A stretch of DNA of 64,000 nt, from the NCBI RefSeq assembly GCF_015707995.1, contig NZ_JAAGRY010000006.1, forward strand, positions 1 through 64,000. The letters run 5' to 3'. Both the position numbers and the translations under genes were made by a program. The DNA is from Microbacterium paulum. GTDB taxonomy: Bacteria; Actinomycetota; Actinomycetes; Actinomycetales; Microbacteriaceae. Positions within the stretch are counted from its first letter, which is position 1. The number at the start of each line of letters is the position of its first letter. This document shows, in pieces, positions 16,203 to 24,852 of the stretch. The notes under the pieces are model-generated. The model saw nothing but the letters and a program-made list of their open reading frames with translations, ran no database searches and was not told where the DNA came from.

Positions 16203-17723
16203 ATGCCCCACAATCGGGATGTGGACGCACAACCCGACGCACAGGACCCGCAAACCCCGGCTGAGATCGAGGCAGCCCCGCCGTCGCGGCCGCCGTTGTG
16301 GCGTCGGTTCGGCGTATGGGTGACCGTCGGCGTCGTCCTTTACGTCATCGCCGGCGCGATCCTGCTCGTGAAAGTTCCCGATCGACTCCTAGCGCACTGG
16401 TTCCCCACGCTGGATGAGAGCGCGCGTGCAGCGTTTCTGGGGCCCGCCGCGAACGTTGTGCTCTTCGGGCTTGGCGGGACGATCGCGCTCGTCGGTGTCG
16501 GCCTCAGTCTGTCCCGCCACCGTCAAGAGCTCGAAGCAGCAGAACGGGACCGTCAGCGCCTCGTCGACGACCAGGCGCGCGAACGCGCACGTCAAGGTGA
16601 GGTCGACGACCAAAGGCGCATCGATACCGAGCGGGCGCTGCGGGAACGGTTCGTGACCACCGTGAAGCTCCTCAGCGATCCCGCACCCGTCAACCGGCAA
16701 GCAGCCCTCTTCGCCCTCGGCGCCCTCGCAGACGACTGGCACGCCTTCGAGAAGCCCGACGAGGTACAGGTGTGCATCGAAGTCCTCACCGGATACCTCC
16801 GCGCCCCGCGCACCGACGACATGCTCGTTCCCCTCACTCAAGAACAGTTGGACACGCTTTCGCGTGAAGAACGTCACGCCGCGCAACGCACCACCGCGCA
16901 GGAGATCTCCGTCAAGCAGGCCGGCTATACCGTCATCAGAAACCACCTCGCCGGACAGGCAGCGCCGCACTGGCATGACCGACGCATCGACCTCTCAGGT
17001 GCGCACATCGATTTCCGTATTGGCCTCCAGGGTGCGACGGTCAGCGGCTCCGGGCGTATGCAGCTCGAGGGCGCGACGGTCGGACCGGGCGGAGGGGTGG
17101 ACCTTGAGGGTGCGACGATCAGCGGCGGCGGGCGTATGCAGCTCGAGGGCGCGACGGTCGGACCGGGCGTGTGGGTGAACCTTAAGGGTGCGACGATCAG
17201 CGACGGCGGGCAGGTGAACCTTGGGCTTGCAACGATCCGCGGGTGGGTGAACCTTGAGGGTGCGACGATCATCGACGGCGGGCTGGTGGACCTCACGTTT
17301 ACGACGATGAACGACGGGCAGGTGAACCTTGAGGGTGCAACGATCATCGACGACGGGCAGGTGAACCTCACGTTCATGACGATGAACGGCGGGCGGGTGG
17401 ACCTTGAGGGCGCGACGATCAGCGACGGCGGGCAGGTGAACCTCACGTTCACGACGATCGGCGGGCGGGTGAACCTTAAGGGTGCGACGATCAGCGACGG
17501 TGGGCTGGTGGACCTTGACGCCGCAACGATCGACGACGGCGGTCTGGTGGACCTCACGAGTGTCACGATCAGCGGCGCCGGGAGGGTGGGCTTCGGGGCT
17601 GCGACGATCGGCGACGGCGGGAAGGTGGACCTCACGGGTGTCACGGTCGGCGACGACGCGAAGGTGGACCTCGCGAGCGTGACGGTCAGCGGCGACGGTC
17701 AGCTGGTGCACGAAGCAATCTAA
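16203..17723 (+). CDS. membrane-anchored repeat protein (beta-solenoid)
   Basis: 506 residues. Two N-terminal membrane spans (about 38-60 and 78-100) are followed by a coiled coil rich in Arg/Glu (about 103-145), a helical segment with NRQAALFALGALADDWHAFE (about 160-185), and from about residue 277 to the end roughly 18 degenerate repeats of 11-13 residues with consensus G-A-T-I-S-D-G-G-x-V-(N/D)-L-x. The regular spacing of small and aliphatic residues predicts a right-handed beta-helix. Similar architectures (two spans, coiled coil, pentapeptide-like repeats) are widespread in actinobacteria without known function. The gene stands alone, with no operon partner. Confidence 0.7.
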   Translation: MPHNRDVDAQPDAQDPQTPAEIEAAPPSRPPLWRRFGVWVTVGVVLYVIAGAILLVKVPDRLLAHWFPTLDESARAAFLGPAANVVLFGLGGTIALVGVGLSLSRHRQELEAAERDRQRLVDDQARERARQGEVDDQRRIDTERALRERFVTTVKLLSDPAPVNRQAALFALGALADDWHAFEKPDEVQVCIEVLTGYLRAPRTDDMLVPLTQEQLDTLSREERHAAQRTTAQEISVKQAGYTVIRNHLAGQAAPHWHDRRIDLSGAHIDFRIGLQGATVSGSGRMQLEGATVGPGGGVDLEGATISGGGRMQLEGATVGPGVWVNLKGATISDGGQVNLGLATIRGWVNLEGATIIDGGLVDLTFTTMNDGQVNLEGATIIDDGQVNLTFMTMNGGRVDLEGATISDGGQVNLTFTTIGGRVNLKGATISDGGLVDLDAATIDDGGLVDLTSVTISGAGRVGFGAATIGDGGKVDLTGVTVGDDAKVDLASVTVSGDGQLVHEAI

Positions 17724-17743
17724 GGACCTGGCGTTCGTTTGGG

Positions 17744-17768
17744 GATCCCTATCCGGGCATTGCACGCA
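17744..17768 (+). repeat. 25-bp border repeat, copy 1
   Basis: Starts GATCC, then N3-T-N, then CGGGCA, one variable base, and TGCACGCA. It matches copies 2 and 3 (34331 and 35065) at all 20 of these fixed positions. This copy lies 20 bp after the solenoid gene and 27 bp before the direct repeats at the edge of the Tni module. Confidence 0.75.
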
Positions 17769-17794
17769 TGAGGAGCGTGGTGGGCTGTGGAGTT

Positions 17795-17836
17795 GATCGC
17801 TCGGTGGCGGTGTTCTGTGATCGCTTGGCGGCGTTA
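17795..17836. repeat. 18-bp direct repeats at the Tni module edge
   Basis: GATCGCTCGGTGGCGGTG (17795-17812) and GATCGCTTGGCGGCGTTA (17819-17836) are direct repeats with a 24-bp period; 14 of 18 positions agree. Tn402/Tn5053-like ends carry several about 19-bp transposase binding repeats, so these are candidates for TniA binding sites at the tniB-side end. A matching opposite end was not found by eye. Confidence 0.45.
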
Positions 17837-18643
17837 GTTGCCGATGACGAGGATGCTAGCTGCGGCTTCGATGACGTCGTCGGTGATGGTCTCAAGCCCG
17901 TTGATCTTCAGCACTCGGGCGATCTGAGGGAAGAGCCGTTCAAGGAGACGAAAGTTGCCACGGGTGATGCGTTCGATCGCAGCTATCGCCTGCGCGTCGG
18001 TGAAGTCCTCTGGGTCGAGTTGCTGTCCTAGGTGTTTCCAGTGGCGGTCGAGGACGAAGAGGAGTTCTTCTCGGCCGAGGGTTCGGTAGTGGTGGGAGAA
18101 GCCGAGTCGGCTGTAGAGCTGTGGGTAGTGGCGGAAGCGTTGGTCGATTCCGGGCATGCCGATGAGGATCATGGAGAGGTGTTCGCGGTCGTGGCGGTCG
18201 CGGAGCATCTCGAGCGCAGTCGGTGTGAGCCTTTCGGCTTCGTCAATGATGAGCAGCTCGACGAGGTGAGACATGCCTATCGCCGTGGTGGTCGGTTCGG
18301 TCTCCCGTGAGCGGAGGTGTTCGTCGGCGCAGATCTCGATCTTCGCCTGCCAGCGCTCGATGTCGTGTATGAGGTCTTTGGGTCTGCAGAGGACCTCGGG
18401 TGTGTAGAAGACGGTGCGGGCTCGGTTGGCGAGGGCGTAGTACTTGGCGTCGTGGTCGCCGCGAGGTCCCCACGTGTTGATGTAAGGCTCGAGCGCGTCC
18501 CAGTTCGCGTAGCGGCGGGCGGAGTTGGTCTTGCCGACTCCGGCGTCGCCGTGGCAGATGCCGATGGTTTTCTCTTTGCGGACGGCGTTCGCGAACTCGG
18601 TGAAGCGCCGGTGCTCCTTGGTGACGATGAAGGCCTGGTTCAT
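17834..18643 (-). CDS. tniB: TniB-like AAA ATPase of a Tn5053/Tn402-type transposon
   Basis: 269 residues from the ATG at 18643. Walker A is GDAGVGKTNSAR (about 32-43) and Walker B is ELLIIDEAERL (about 128-138). The AAA domain belongs to the TnsC/TniB group, which binds target DNA and activates the DDE transposase. The start overlaps the tniA stop by one base (TGATG). The protein is complete. Confidence 0.8.
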   Translation of the reverse strand: MNQAFIVTKEHRRFTEFANAVRKEKTIGICHGDAGVGKTNSARRYANWDALEPYINTWGPRGDHDAKYYALANRARTVFYTPEVLCRPKDLIHDIERWQAKIEICADEHLRSRETEPTTTAIGMSHLVELLIIDEAERLTPTALEMLRDRHDREHLSMILIGMPGIDQRFRHYPQLYSRLGFSHHYRTLGREELLFVLDRHWKHLGQQLDPEDFTDAQAIAAIERITRGNFRLLERLFPQIARVLKINGLETITDDVIEAAASILVIGN

Positions 18644-20031
18644 CACTCGTCCTCTTCATAGGTGCGAAGCCGCCGACGATGCGGAGGCGGCGCGACGTCG
18701 CGCGGCTCCTCGCGGGTGACGGCGGTGGGGATGCGGTCATTAATCGCGTGTCGGAGTTCTCGGCGACGGGCTCGGCGAGCGGTTTCGATGTCGCGGAGGC
18801 TGAGGCGGAGATTGGGGTGGGCTTCGTCGACGGCAACGCAGACGAAGGTGTCGCGGTCGTACACGCGGATCTCGGAGATGTCGCGCGGGTCGTAGCGGAT
18901 CGTGATCGTGTGCCCGACGAAAGGTGCGAGTGTCGGGGCGAGGTAGCACTGGCCCTGGAAGTGGATACCGTCGCGCTGCACGACCCGATTCTTCGGAACG
19001 GTGAGCAGGAGACCATCGAGTTGTTCCAGGCTCTCGGGCATTCGCGGAAGCCAGCCGTCCGCGACCCACGCGTCCCGAGGCGAAACTCCGAGCTCGCGGT
19101 GTGGTCGCGCGTTGTACGTCGCGATGAACGCGCCTATGGTGTGGTCGAGCGCCGCCAGGTCGAGAGTGGCGTGAGGGTTTCTGTCGCCGGGTCTGAGATG
19201 TCCGGGGAGGGTGGCGAGGAGTTCGGTGTTGATGGTGCGGAAGAAGCGTTCGACCTTGCCGCGGCCTTGGGGCCGGCCCACCGTGGAGTGGATGATCCGG
19301 ATGCGCAGCTCGATGGCGGTGCGTTCGAGGTGGTGGCTGGTGAAGTCGGAGCCGTGGTCGACGTGGAGGACGTCGGGGATGCCGCACATCGCCCACGTTG
19401 GGTCGGTCTTCCGCCAGATCGCCTGCCGGAGCGCGAGGGCTGTGTTCATCGCGGAAGGGGCGCCGGTGAAGACGGTGTAGCCGCAGATCGCGCGTGAGTG
19501 GTCGTCGATCACGATCGTGAGCCAGGGCCGATCCGACCATCCGCCCGCGGCACTGGTGATGAGGATGTCGAGTTCGGTGTGATCGGCCTGCCAGATCTCG
19601 TTGGGGCGGTCGGCTCGGCGGCGGTACACCAGCTCGTGTCGATCGCGATAAGCCGCGGGTCCATCCAGGGCGAGCGTCACGAGAGCCGGATCGAGGGACT
19701 GCACAATATCTCGGACGGTGGCGTAGCTGGGCACCGTCAGGCCCTGCCGCATTGCTTCTGCGCTGACAAGGCGATGCAGCGTCGTGAGTGCCGGCCTCGG
19801 CCTGGTCAACGCGAGGTGCTCGATGAACGCAACCAATTCGCCCGCCGTGCGACGAGTCCCCGCGTCGACTCTCGGTTGAGGGTCGAGGGCAGTGATGCCG
19901 CGCTCTTGGTAGAGCTGGTGCCAGCGTTGCAGCGTGCGCAGGCCGATCCCGGTTTCTCGGGCAAGAACGGTGAGAGGTATCCGGTCTTCGACGTGAAGTC
20001 GAAGAATCCGCCACCGCTCCTCGCCGCTCAT
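18643..20031 (-). CDS. tniA: TniA-like DDE transposase (Mu/TnsB type)
   Basis: 462 residues from the ATG at 20031. N-terminal HTH (RIPLTVLARETGIGLRTLQR), then the integrase core with catalytic Asp in WQADHTELD, second Asp in LHVDHGSDFTS and Glu in GRPQGRGKVERFF, then a Mu-type C-terminal beta-barrel (HFQGQCYLAPTLAPFVG). The order tniR-tniA-tniB on one strand, with one-base and 7-bp junctions, matches replicative transposons of the Tn402/Tn5053 class. A TniQ gene is not visible in this module. Confidence 0.85.
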   Translation of the reverse strand: MSGEERWRILRLHVEDRIPLTVLARETGIGLRTLQRWHQLYQERGITALDPQPRVDAGTRRTAGELVAFIEHLALTRPRPALTTLHRLVSAEAMRQGLTVPSYATVRDIVQSLDPALVTLALDGPAAYRDRHELVYRRRADRPNEIWQADHTELDILITSAAGGWSDRPWLTIVIDDHSRAICGYTVFTGAPSAMNTALALRQAIWRKTDPTWAMCGIPDVLHVDHGSDFTSHHLERTAIELRIRIIHSTVGRPQGRGKVERFFRTINTELLATLPGHLRPGDRNPHATLDLAALDHTIGAFIATYNARPHRELGVSPRDAWVADGWLPRMPESLEQLDGLLLTVPKNRVVQRDGIHFQGQCYLAPTLAPFVGHTITIRYDPRDISEIRVYDRDTFVCVAVDEAHPNLRLSLRDIETARRARRRELRHAINDRIPTAVTREEPRDVAPPPHRRRLRTYEEDE

Positions 20032-20038
20032 GACATCG

Positions 20039-20635
20039 CTACATGGTGGTGCTCTCGCGGCCGGCGAGGGCTTGCTGGTGGCGATAGAGCGTGGCGCGAC
20101 TCCACCCGACGAGCCGTGCTGCATCTTCGGCGGTACGCCCCTTTGCTCGGGCATCGGCGGCGATCGCGAGCTTGTCGGCGATCACCGCTGGGTCCGAGAG
20201 TGGTCGACCGAAGCGGGTGCCACTCTGCCTGGCTGCGGCGATCCCGGCATTCACCCGCTCGACGATCAGTTCACGCTCGTACTCAGCGAGCGTGGCGAGC
20301 ATGTTCAACATCAACCGGCCCGTCGACGTCGCTGGATCTATCCCGTCCGAGACGGAACGCACGTGTACACCGCGCTCGCGTAACAGGTTCACCGTGTTCA
20401 ACACGTCGATGAGGGAGCGGCCGAGGCGATCGACTCGCCAGACGACGACGGTGTCACCGGGCTCTGCATGCTCGAGCAGCTTCTTCATCCCGCGGCGCTC
20501 GATGGCCGTCTTGCTGCCAGAGGTGACATCGGCGAACACGTCGCGCTTCTGAACGCCGGCCATCACGAGGGCGTCGAGCTGCAGCTGCGCATCCTGATTG
20601 GCCGTGCTTACGCGGGTGTATCCAAGGAGTCTCAC
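20039..20635 (-). CDS. tniR: serine recombinase (TniR-like resolvase)
   Basis: 198 residues from a GTG at 20635 (VRLLGYTRVSTANQD, with the catalytic Ser in TRVST). Conserved arginines are in VWRVDRLGRSL, the E helix is LATLAEYERELI, and a Hin-type HTH ends the protein (RTAEDAARLVGWSRATLYRH). It would resolve cointegrates formed by TniA/TniB. The reading frame is open further upstream, but the conserved domain begins at the chosen GTG. Confidence 0.85.
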   Translation of the reverse strand: MRLLGYTRVSTANQDAQLQLDALVMAGVQKRDVFADVTSGSKTAIERRGMKKLLEHAEPGDTVVVWRVDRLGRSLIDVLNTVNLLRERGVHVRSVSDGIDPATSTGRLMLNMLATLAEYERELIVERVNAGIAAARQSGTRFGRPLSDPAVIADKLAIAADARAKGRTAEDAARLVGWSRATLYRHQQALAGRESTTM

Positions 20636-20820
20636 CCAGCCATTGTGCCTCGCAAAACCCTCCGCGTCATCTCGCTGAGACACTTTCCGGTGAGACGCAT
20701 TGTTGAGACGGAGGCTGACCCGGGATCACACAGAGCGGGGATCACGCAGCCGGCATCTGGCTGATGTCTCAGAAAGCTGTAGCTTTTCGAGATGCCCTGC
20801 TGGTGCGTACAACGACGGGT

Positions 20821-21225
20821 TTACGGTAGCGGCCGCGGGATGACGTTGCAGATGCTGCGCTCCGAGCACGTCGCTGGGTCGACGGCCGAACTGGTGGTGA
20901 GCATGTCGACGAGTTCTGTTTCGAGACGGGCGAGTTCTTGTTGACGGACCCTGACTTCATTGAGTTTGCCATCGAGCAGCGAGTGCACGTGCGAGCAGGG
21001 CGCCTGCCCGTCTTCCCGGAGAGTGAGGACTCCGGCGATGTCGGCCAGCGTCAATCCGGCAGATTGAGCGGCGCGAATGAATCCGACGCGGGAAGCGACC
21101 TCATCGTCATAGACCCGGTATCCATTGCTTTGTCGACTCGGTGCAGAAAGTAGCCCTTCGCGTTCGTAGAAACGAAGGGTCTGGGTGCTGACTCCCGTGG
21201 TGGCGGCGAGGTCTCCAATGCGCAT
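20821..21225 (-). CDS. MerR-family metal-responsive regulator
   Basis: 134 residues. Winged HTH at the N-terminus (IGDLAATTGVSTQTLRFYERE), then a dimerisation helix and a metal site with cysteines at PCSHVH (near 79) and in ATCSERSIC (near 115-121). Three such cysteines match the thiophilic/Cd-Pb-Hg group of MerR proteins rather than organic-compound sensors. It is divergent from the thioredoxin-like gene; the operator between them is listed separately. It should bind the shared promoter as repressor and metal-dependent activator. Confidence 0.85.
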   Translation of the reverse strand: MRIGDLAATTGVSTQTLRFYEREGLLSAPSRQSNGYRVYDDEVASRVGFIRAAQSAGLTLADIAGVLTLREDGQAPCSHVHSLLDGKLNEVRVRQQELARLETELVDMLTTSSAVDPATCSERSICNVIPRPLP

Positions 21226-21241
21226 ACCCCCATTTCACCAC

Positions 21242-21272
21242 TTGACCTTGTACCGGGCTGCAACGTTTACGG
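21242..21272 (+). promoter_or_regulatory. MerR-type promoter with 19-bp spacer
   Basis: -35 TTGACC (21242-21247) and -10 TTACGG (21267-21272) are separated by 19 bp, the long spacer typical of MerR-activated promoters. An imperfect dyad, ACCTTG and CAACGT, lies within it (21245-21250, 21261-21266). Transcription would start about at 21279-21280, that is at the ATG, so the message is probably leaderless. Confidence 0.65.
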
Positions 21273-21279
21273 TCGATGC

Positions 21280-21594
21280 ATGCAGATCACGTTGCAGTAC
21301 TTCGATGGGTGCCCGAACTGGGAGACGGCCGCGGATCGCCTCACGGTGATCGCCGCGGAACGATCCGACGTCACGGTGAGCCGGCAGCTCATCGAGACGC
21401 AGGAGGAAGCGGAAGCTCTCGACTTCCGCGGGTCCCCGACTCTCCTGGCCGACGGTGTGCCGCTGTTTCCCGCGCCAGAAGCTCCGCCCGGCCTGTCGTG
21501 CCGGGTGTATTTGACACCGGCAGGTCTTGCCGGGTCGCCCACGACAGAGCAGATCCGGGACGCCATCAGGACCGTCGAAGCGGGTATCCGGTGA
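21280..21594 (+). CDS. thioredoxin-fold protein of a MerR-controlled operon
   Basis: 104 residues: ITLQYFDGCPNWETAADRL at the N-terminus with a single Cys at residue 10 and a later RGSPTLLADGVPLFP, the cis-Pro loop of a thioredoxin fold. Such proteins accompany MerR regulators and MerA-like reductases in actinobacteria; a role in metal or thiol handling is inferred. The single active-site Cys (CPN) means it is not a classical CxxC thioredoxin. It probably starts without a leader and overlaps the next gene (GTGA). Confidence 0.75.
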   Translation: MQITLQYFDGCPNWETAADRLTVIAAERSDVTVSRQLIETQEEAEALDFRGSPTLLADGVPLFPAPEAPPGLSCRVYLTPAGLAGSPTTEQIRDAIRTVEAGIR

Positions 21595-22940
21595 GTGACG
21601 CGTTCGATCTGCTGGTCATCGGTGCAGGCATGGCGGGCACGTCCGCTGCGAACAAGTGTGCGGCGCAGGGCTGGCGGGTCGGGATTGTCGACGCGTTGCC
21701 CTACGGCGGTACCTGCGCGCTCCGGGGATGCGACCCGAAAAAGATCCTCCGCCGCGGCGCCGAAATCGTCGATGCCGCCCGGCTGATGAACGACACCGGC
21801 ATTACAGAAGGCGGCCTCCGTGTCGACTGGCCGGCCCTGATGCGGCGCAAGCGCGGCTTCACCGACGGTGTCCCGAAAGGCATGGAAGACGAACTCACCG
21901 GCAACGGTGCCACCACTTTTCACGGCCACGCCGAGTTCACTGGCCCGAACACCCTCACCATCGATGGCACTACCCACCACGCCGACCGCTTCCTCATCGC
22001 CACCGGGGCCACCCCGAGGCCGTTGACGTTCCCCGGTGCGGCACACCTCATCGACAGCACCCAATTCCTCGACCTCGATGCTCTACCGCAGCGGATCGTG
22101 TTCATCGGCGGCGGCTTCATCTCGTTCGAGTTCGCGCACATCGCCGCCCGCGCCGGCGCGCAGTGCACGATCATCGACCACGGCCCGCGACCCCTGCGCG
22201 AGTTCGACCCCGACCTGGTGGAGTTGCTGACCTCCCGCACCGAGCAAGCCGGCATCCACGTCTACCGAAACACCAACGTCACCGCCATCGAGGCCGCCCC
22301 CGCCGGGTTCCAGATCAGCATCAACACCCACGGCACGACCACCCGTCTTGACGCGGACCTCGTCGTTCATGGAGCAGGTCGCGTCCCCGCCCTCGATGGC
22401 CTCCATTTGGACGCTGCCGGTATTGCCGGCAGCCTACGTGGAGTCACCGTCGCCGGGCACCTGCAAAGCACCACCAACCCCGCCGTCTATGCCGCAGGAG
22501 ACGCCGCCGACACCGCGGGACGTCCCCTGACTCCGGTGGCCGTGTTTGAGGGGAAAGTCGCCGCGTCGAACATGCTCAAAGGAACCACCACAGCACCCGA
22601 CTACACCGGGGTCCCCACGACCGTGTTCACCATCCCGGAGCTGAACCGGGTCGGCCTCCTCGAAGAAGAAGCCGCCACAAGCCACAACACCGCCGTTCGC
22701 TTCACTGACACCAGCAACTGGTACTCCACCTACCGGGTCGCCGAAACCACCGCCGCCGCGAAGATCATCATCGATACCGACACCGATCAGATCCTTGGCG
22801 CGCACCTGCTCGGCCCCGGCTACTCCGAACTGATCAACACCTTCGGCATCGCCATCAAACTGGGTCTCACCACCCGGCAACTCAAATCCACCACCGCCAC
22901 CTACCCCTCCCTCGGCTCCGACCTCGGCTCCCTACTCTGA
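21591..22940 (+). CDS. MerA/Lpd-superfamily flavoprotein disulfide reductase
   Basis: 449 residues from the GTG at 21591, which overlaps the stop of the preceding gene. FAD motif LLVIGAGMAGTSAA, redox disulfide GGTCALRGCDPKK (Cys-x4-Cys), NAD(P) motif IVFIGGGFISFEFA, and GD motif AVYAAGDAADT. The C-terminus ends at YPSLGSDLGSLL with no Cys-Cys pair and there is no N-terminal HMA domain, so Hg(II) reduction in the manner of MerA is not supported. Glutathione-reductase-like or other metal/thiol activity is more likely. Expression follows the MerR-type promoter. Confidence 0.8.
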   Translation: MSDAFDLLVIGAGMAGTSAANKCAAQGWRVGIVDALPYGGTCALRGCDPKKILRRGAEIVDAARLMNDTGITEGGLRVDWPALMRRKRGFTDGVPKGMEDELTGNGATTFHGHAEFTGPNTLTIDGTTHHADRFLIATGATPRPLTFPGAAHLIDSTQFLDLDALPQRIVFIGGGFISFEFAHIAARAGAQCTIIDHGPRPLREFDPDLVELLTSRTEQAGIHVYRNTNVTAIEAAPAGFQISINTHGTTTRLDADLVVHGAGRVPALDGLHLDAAGIAGSLRGVTVAGHLQSTTNPAVYAAGDAADTAGRPLTPVAVFEGKVAASNMLKGTTTAPDYTGVPTTVFTIPELNRVGLLEEEAATSHNTAVRFTDTSNWYSTYRVAETTAAAKIIIDTDTDQILGAHLLGPGYSELINTFGIAIKLGLTTRQLKSTTATYPSLGSDLGSLL

Positions 22941-23009
22941 CCAACTAACACACAGAGCCGACTACCTCTGCTTTCCGTCAGTCGCCGGCCAGCCACACCC
23001 GTCACTAAG

Positions 23010-24680
23010 CCTCGATCCACCGATGAGCTTTGGGTGGGCCGGGCTGGCGTGGTCGGTGTGCGGTGGCGTGTCGTGGGCAGGGTTGAGCTCCGGGCGTCGC
23101 ATCCCGGTCGTCCACTGGCTCCTCGGTCGTGCCGCGGTCGTGGCCATGGTCAGACGGCCGCGACTGGTGGCGGCGCGTGCGTGATCGTGAATAGCTGGGT
23201 GAACGCGTTCTGCCAGGGCCAGGCCTCAGGTAGGTGCAGCGTGATCCGGCGCGCGGAGCGCGCCAGCCGCGCCGGGACGTGGATCAGGGTGCGGCGGATC
23301 GTCGCGGTCGTCGCTCTCGCGAGCCGTCCCACCCGATCGGCGATGATTCCGGCAGTCCGGGTGAGGTTGAACGCGATCACGGCGAGGACGAGCCAGGCGC
23401 TGTTCGCGGTGAACACTCCGCAGGGCAGGTGCGCGAGCGGCCCGGCTTTGAGGTCGGCGTGGACTTGCTCGATGATCGCGTGAGCGCGGTGGGTCTTGTC
23501 CGCCACCACGGTGTCCATGTCGTCCGTGTTGGTCGTGGTGAAGAACGCGTGGTGCCGCCAGGTGTCGAACAGTGTCGGTTGCTCCGCCTGTGCCGGGTTC
23601 AGGTCGGGGATCCGGCGGACCACCAGCCGTCCCGCGACGCGTTCGGCTTTCTTGCGGGAGCGGAACGCGGTGAAGTCGATCTCGGCGACCTCGGCTTTGG
23701 AGATCAACTGGCCTGTGGCTTCGTCACGGATTGAGTCGGTGTACTCGATCATCTCCCACGCGTCATCCGGGATGGTCGCGATCGCGGCCTTCACCGCCGG
23801 GTCCATCCGGACGGTCACCGACACGTCGGCGCCGGCTTTGATCGCGGTGCCGATCGTGGCGTGGCCGTAGAACGCGGAATCCGCCCGCAGCAACGGCCGA
23901 GCCCCTGCGGCGACGCCGGTGCGGCGCAGGGTGGCGAGGGCGTCACCGACGATCCGTGCGGCGCCTTTCGGGGATCCGGTCTTCCCCTGCCGCAGCCGCT
24001 GCCCGAGGATCACCGGCGCCGATGCCGACGTCGATGCCGTGGCGATCAGTGCGTTCAAACCGCGGACACCGGAGTACCCGAACGAGGCGCCCTGCTTCTG
24101 GTATCCGTGGACCTCGATGATCGTGTCGTCCAGATCCACCATCACCCGCTCACCAGCCCGCACCCGCAGCAGCGGCGCAGCCGAAGCGAGGTTCGCCAGG
24201 ACGCGGGAGGCGACCGCATCGAGCTGCCGGACGTGTCCGAACCGGAACTCGCGAAGGAACGATCCCAGCGTCGATGGCGCATACGTCCGATCGAACAACC
24301 GGCCCATCCCGCCGTGGCGGAGCAGATTCATGTCGTCGATCGAGTCCGCCCCGGCGAGCATCCCCGCCACCAGCGACATCACCTTCGCGCCCGCGTTCGC
24401 GCCCTTGTCCGTCGGGACGCTCAACCGCTCACGCGCGAGCTCGTCCAGCCCCGCGGAACGCGCGAGTCGCAGCATCGGCACCAGCCCCGCGGCCGACACG
24501 AGATTCGGATCATCGAACACCGCTGACACCGCGGCAGGAGCGTGCTTGAATTGCATCTACGAGATGCCTCTCGTTTCTGGGAATTGGAACCTTAGACAAG
24601 CTCTATTTTCCCTGATCCGAGGGGCATTTCCGGTCAATGCTCCCACCCATTCAATACTGCGATTCATCGGTGAATCGAGG
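23010..24680 (-). mobile_element. IS1380-family insertion sequence
   Basis: Bounded by inverted repeats: CCTCGATCCACCGATGA at 23010-23026 and, reversed, TCATCGGTGAATCGAGG at 24664-24680 (16 of 17 matching). Length about 1.67 kb with a single intact transposase gene. No target duplication is obvious next to these ends. Confidence 0.85.
23150..24556 (-). CDS. IS1380-family transposase
   Basis: 468 residues, full length for the family. DDE residues: VMVDLDDTIIEVHGYQKQG (first Asp), RPLLRADSAFYGHA (second Asp) and HAIIEQVHADLKAGPLAHL (Glu). The N-terminal motif MQFKHAPAAVSAVFDDP and C-terminal LTRTAGIIA are typical. It appears intact, so the element may still be mobile. Confidence 0.92.
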   Translation of the reverse strand: MQFKHAPAAVSAVFDDPNLVSAAGLVPMLRLARSAGLDELARERLSVPTDKGANAGAKVMSLVAGMLAGADSIDDMNLLRHGGMGRLFDRTYAPSTLGSFLREFRFGHVRQLDAVASRVLANLASAAPLLRVRAGERVMVDLDDTIIEVHGYQKQGASFGYSGVRGLNALIATASTSASAPVILGQRLRQGKTGSPKGAARIVGDALATLRRTGVAAGARPLLRADSAFYGHATIGTAIKAGADVSVTVRMDPAVKAAIATIPDDAWEMIEYTDSIRDEATGQLISKAEVAEIDFTAFRSRKKAERVAGRLVVRRIPDLNPAQAEQPTLFDTWRHHAFFTTTNTDDMDTVVADKTHRAHAIIEQVHADLKAGPLAHLPCGVFTANSAWLVLAVIAFNLTRTAGIIADRVGRLARATTATIRRTLIHVPARLARSARRITLHLPEAWPWQNAFTQLFTITHAPPPVAAV

Positions 24681-24852
24681 GTGCGCTCAGGAGCTTACTG
24701 ATGGAGCTTGATCGCGCGATGGATTCTGCCCTGGTCTGTGGCGCGTCGGGACATGCCGATGCGAGCCCCGCATCCCGCTCCAGCGGAGGGGGCTACCCTG
24801 ATCGATCGCTTGCCAGACCGAGAACCGTGTTGAGCTGTTAGAAAGGGTTGTG

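Noticed and set aside
16203-17723. A CRISPR-like array because of regular DNA repeats.
   Set aside because: The repeats are in-frame, degenerate and have no spacers; they encode protein repeats.
21591-22940. True mercuric reductase (MerA).
   Set aside because: The C-terminal Cys pair and HMA domain are absent, and merT/merP are not nearby.
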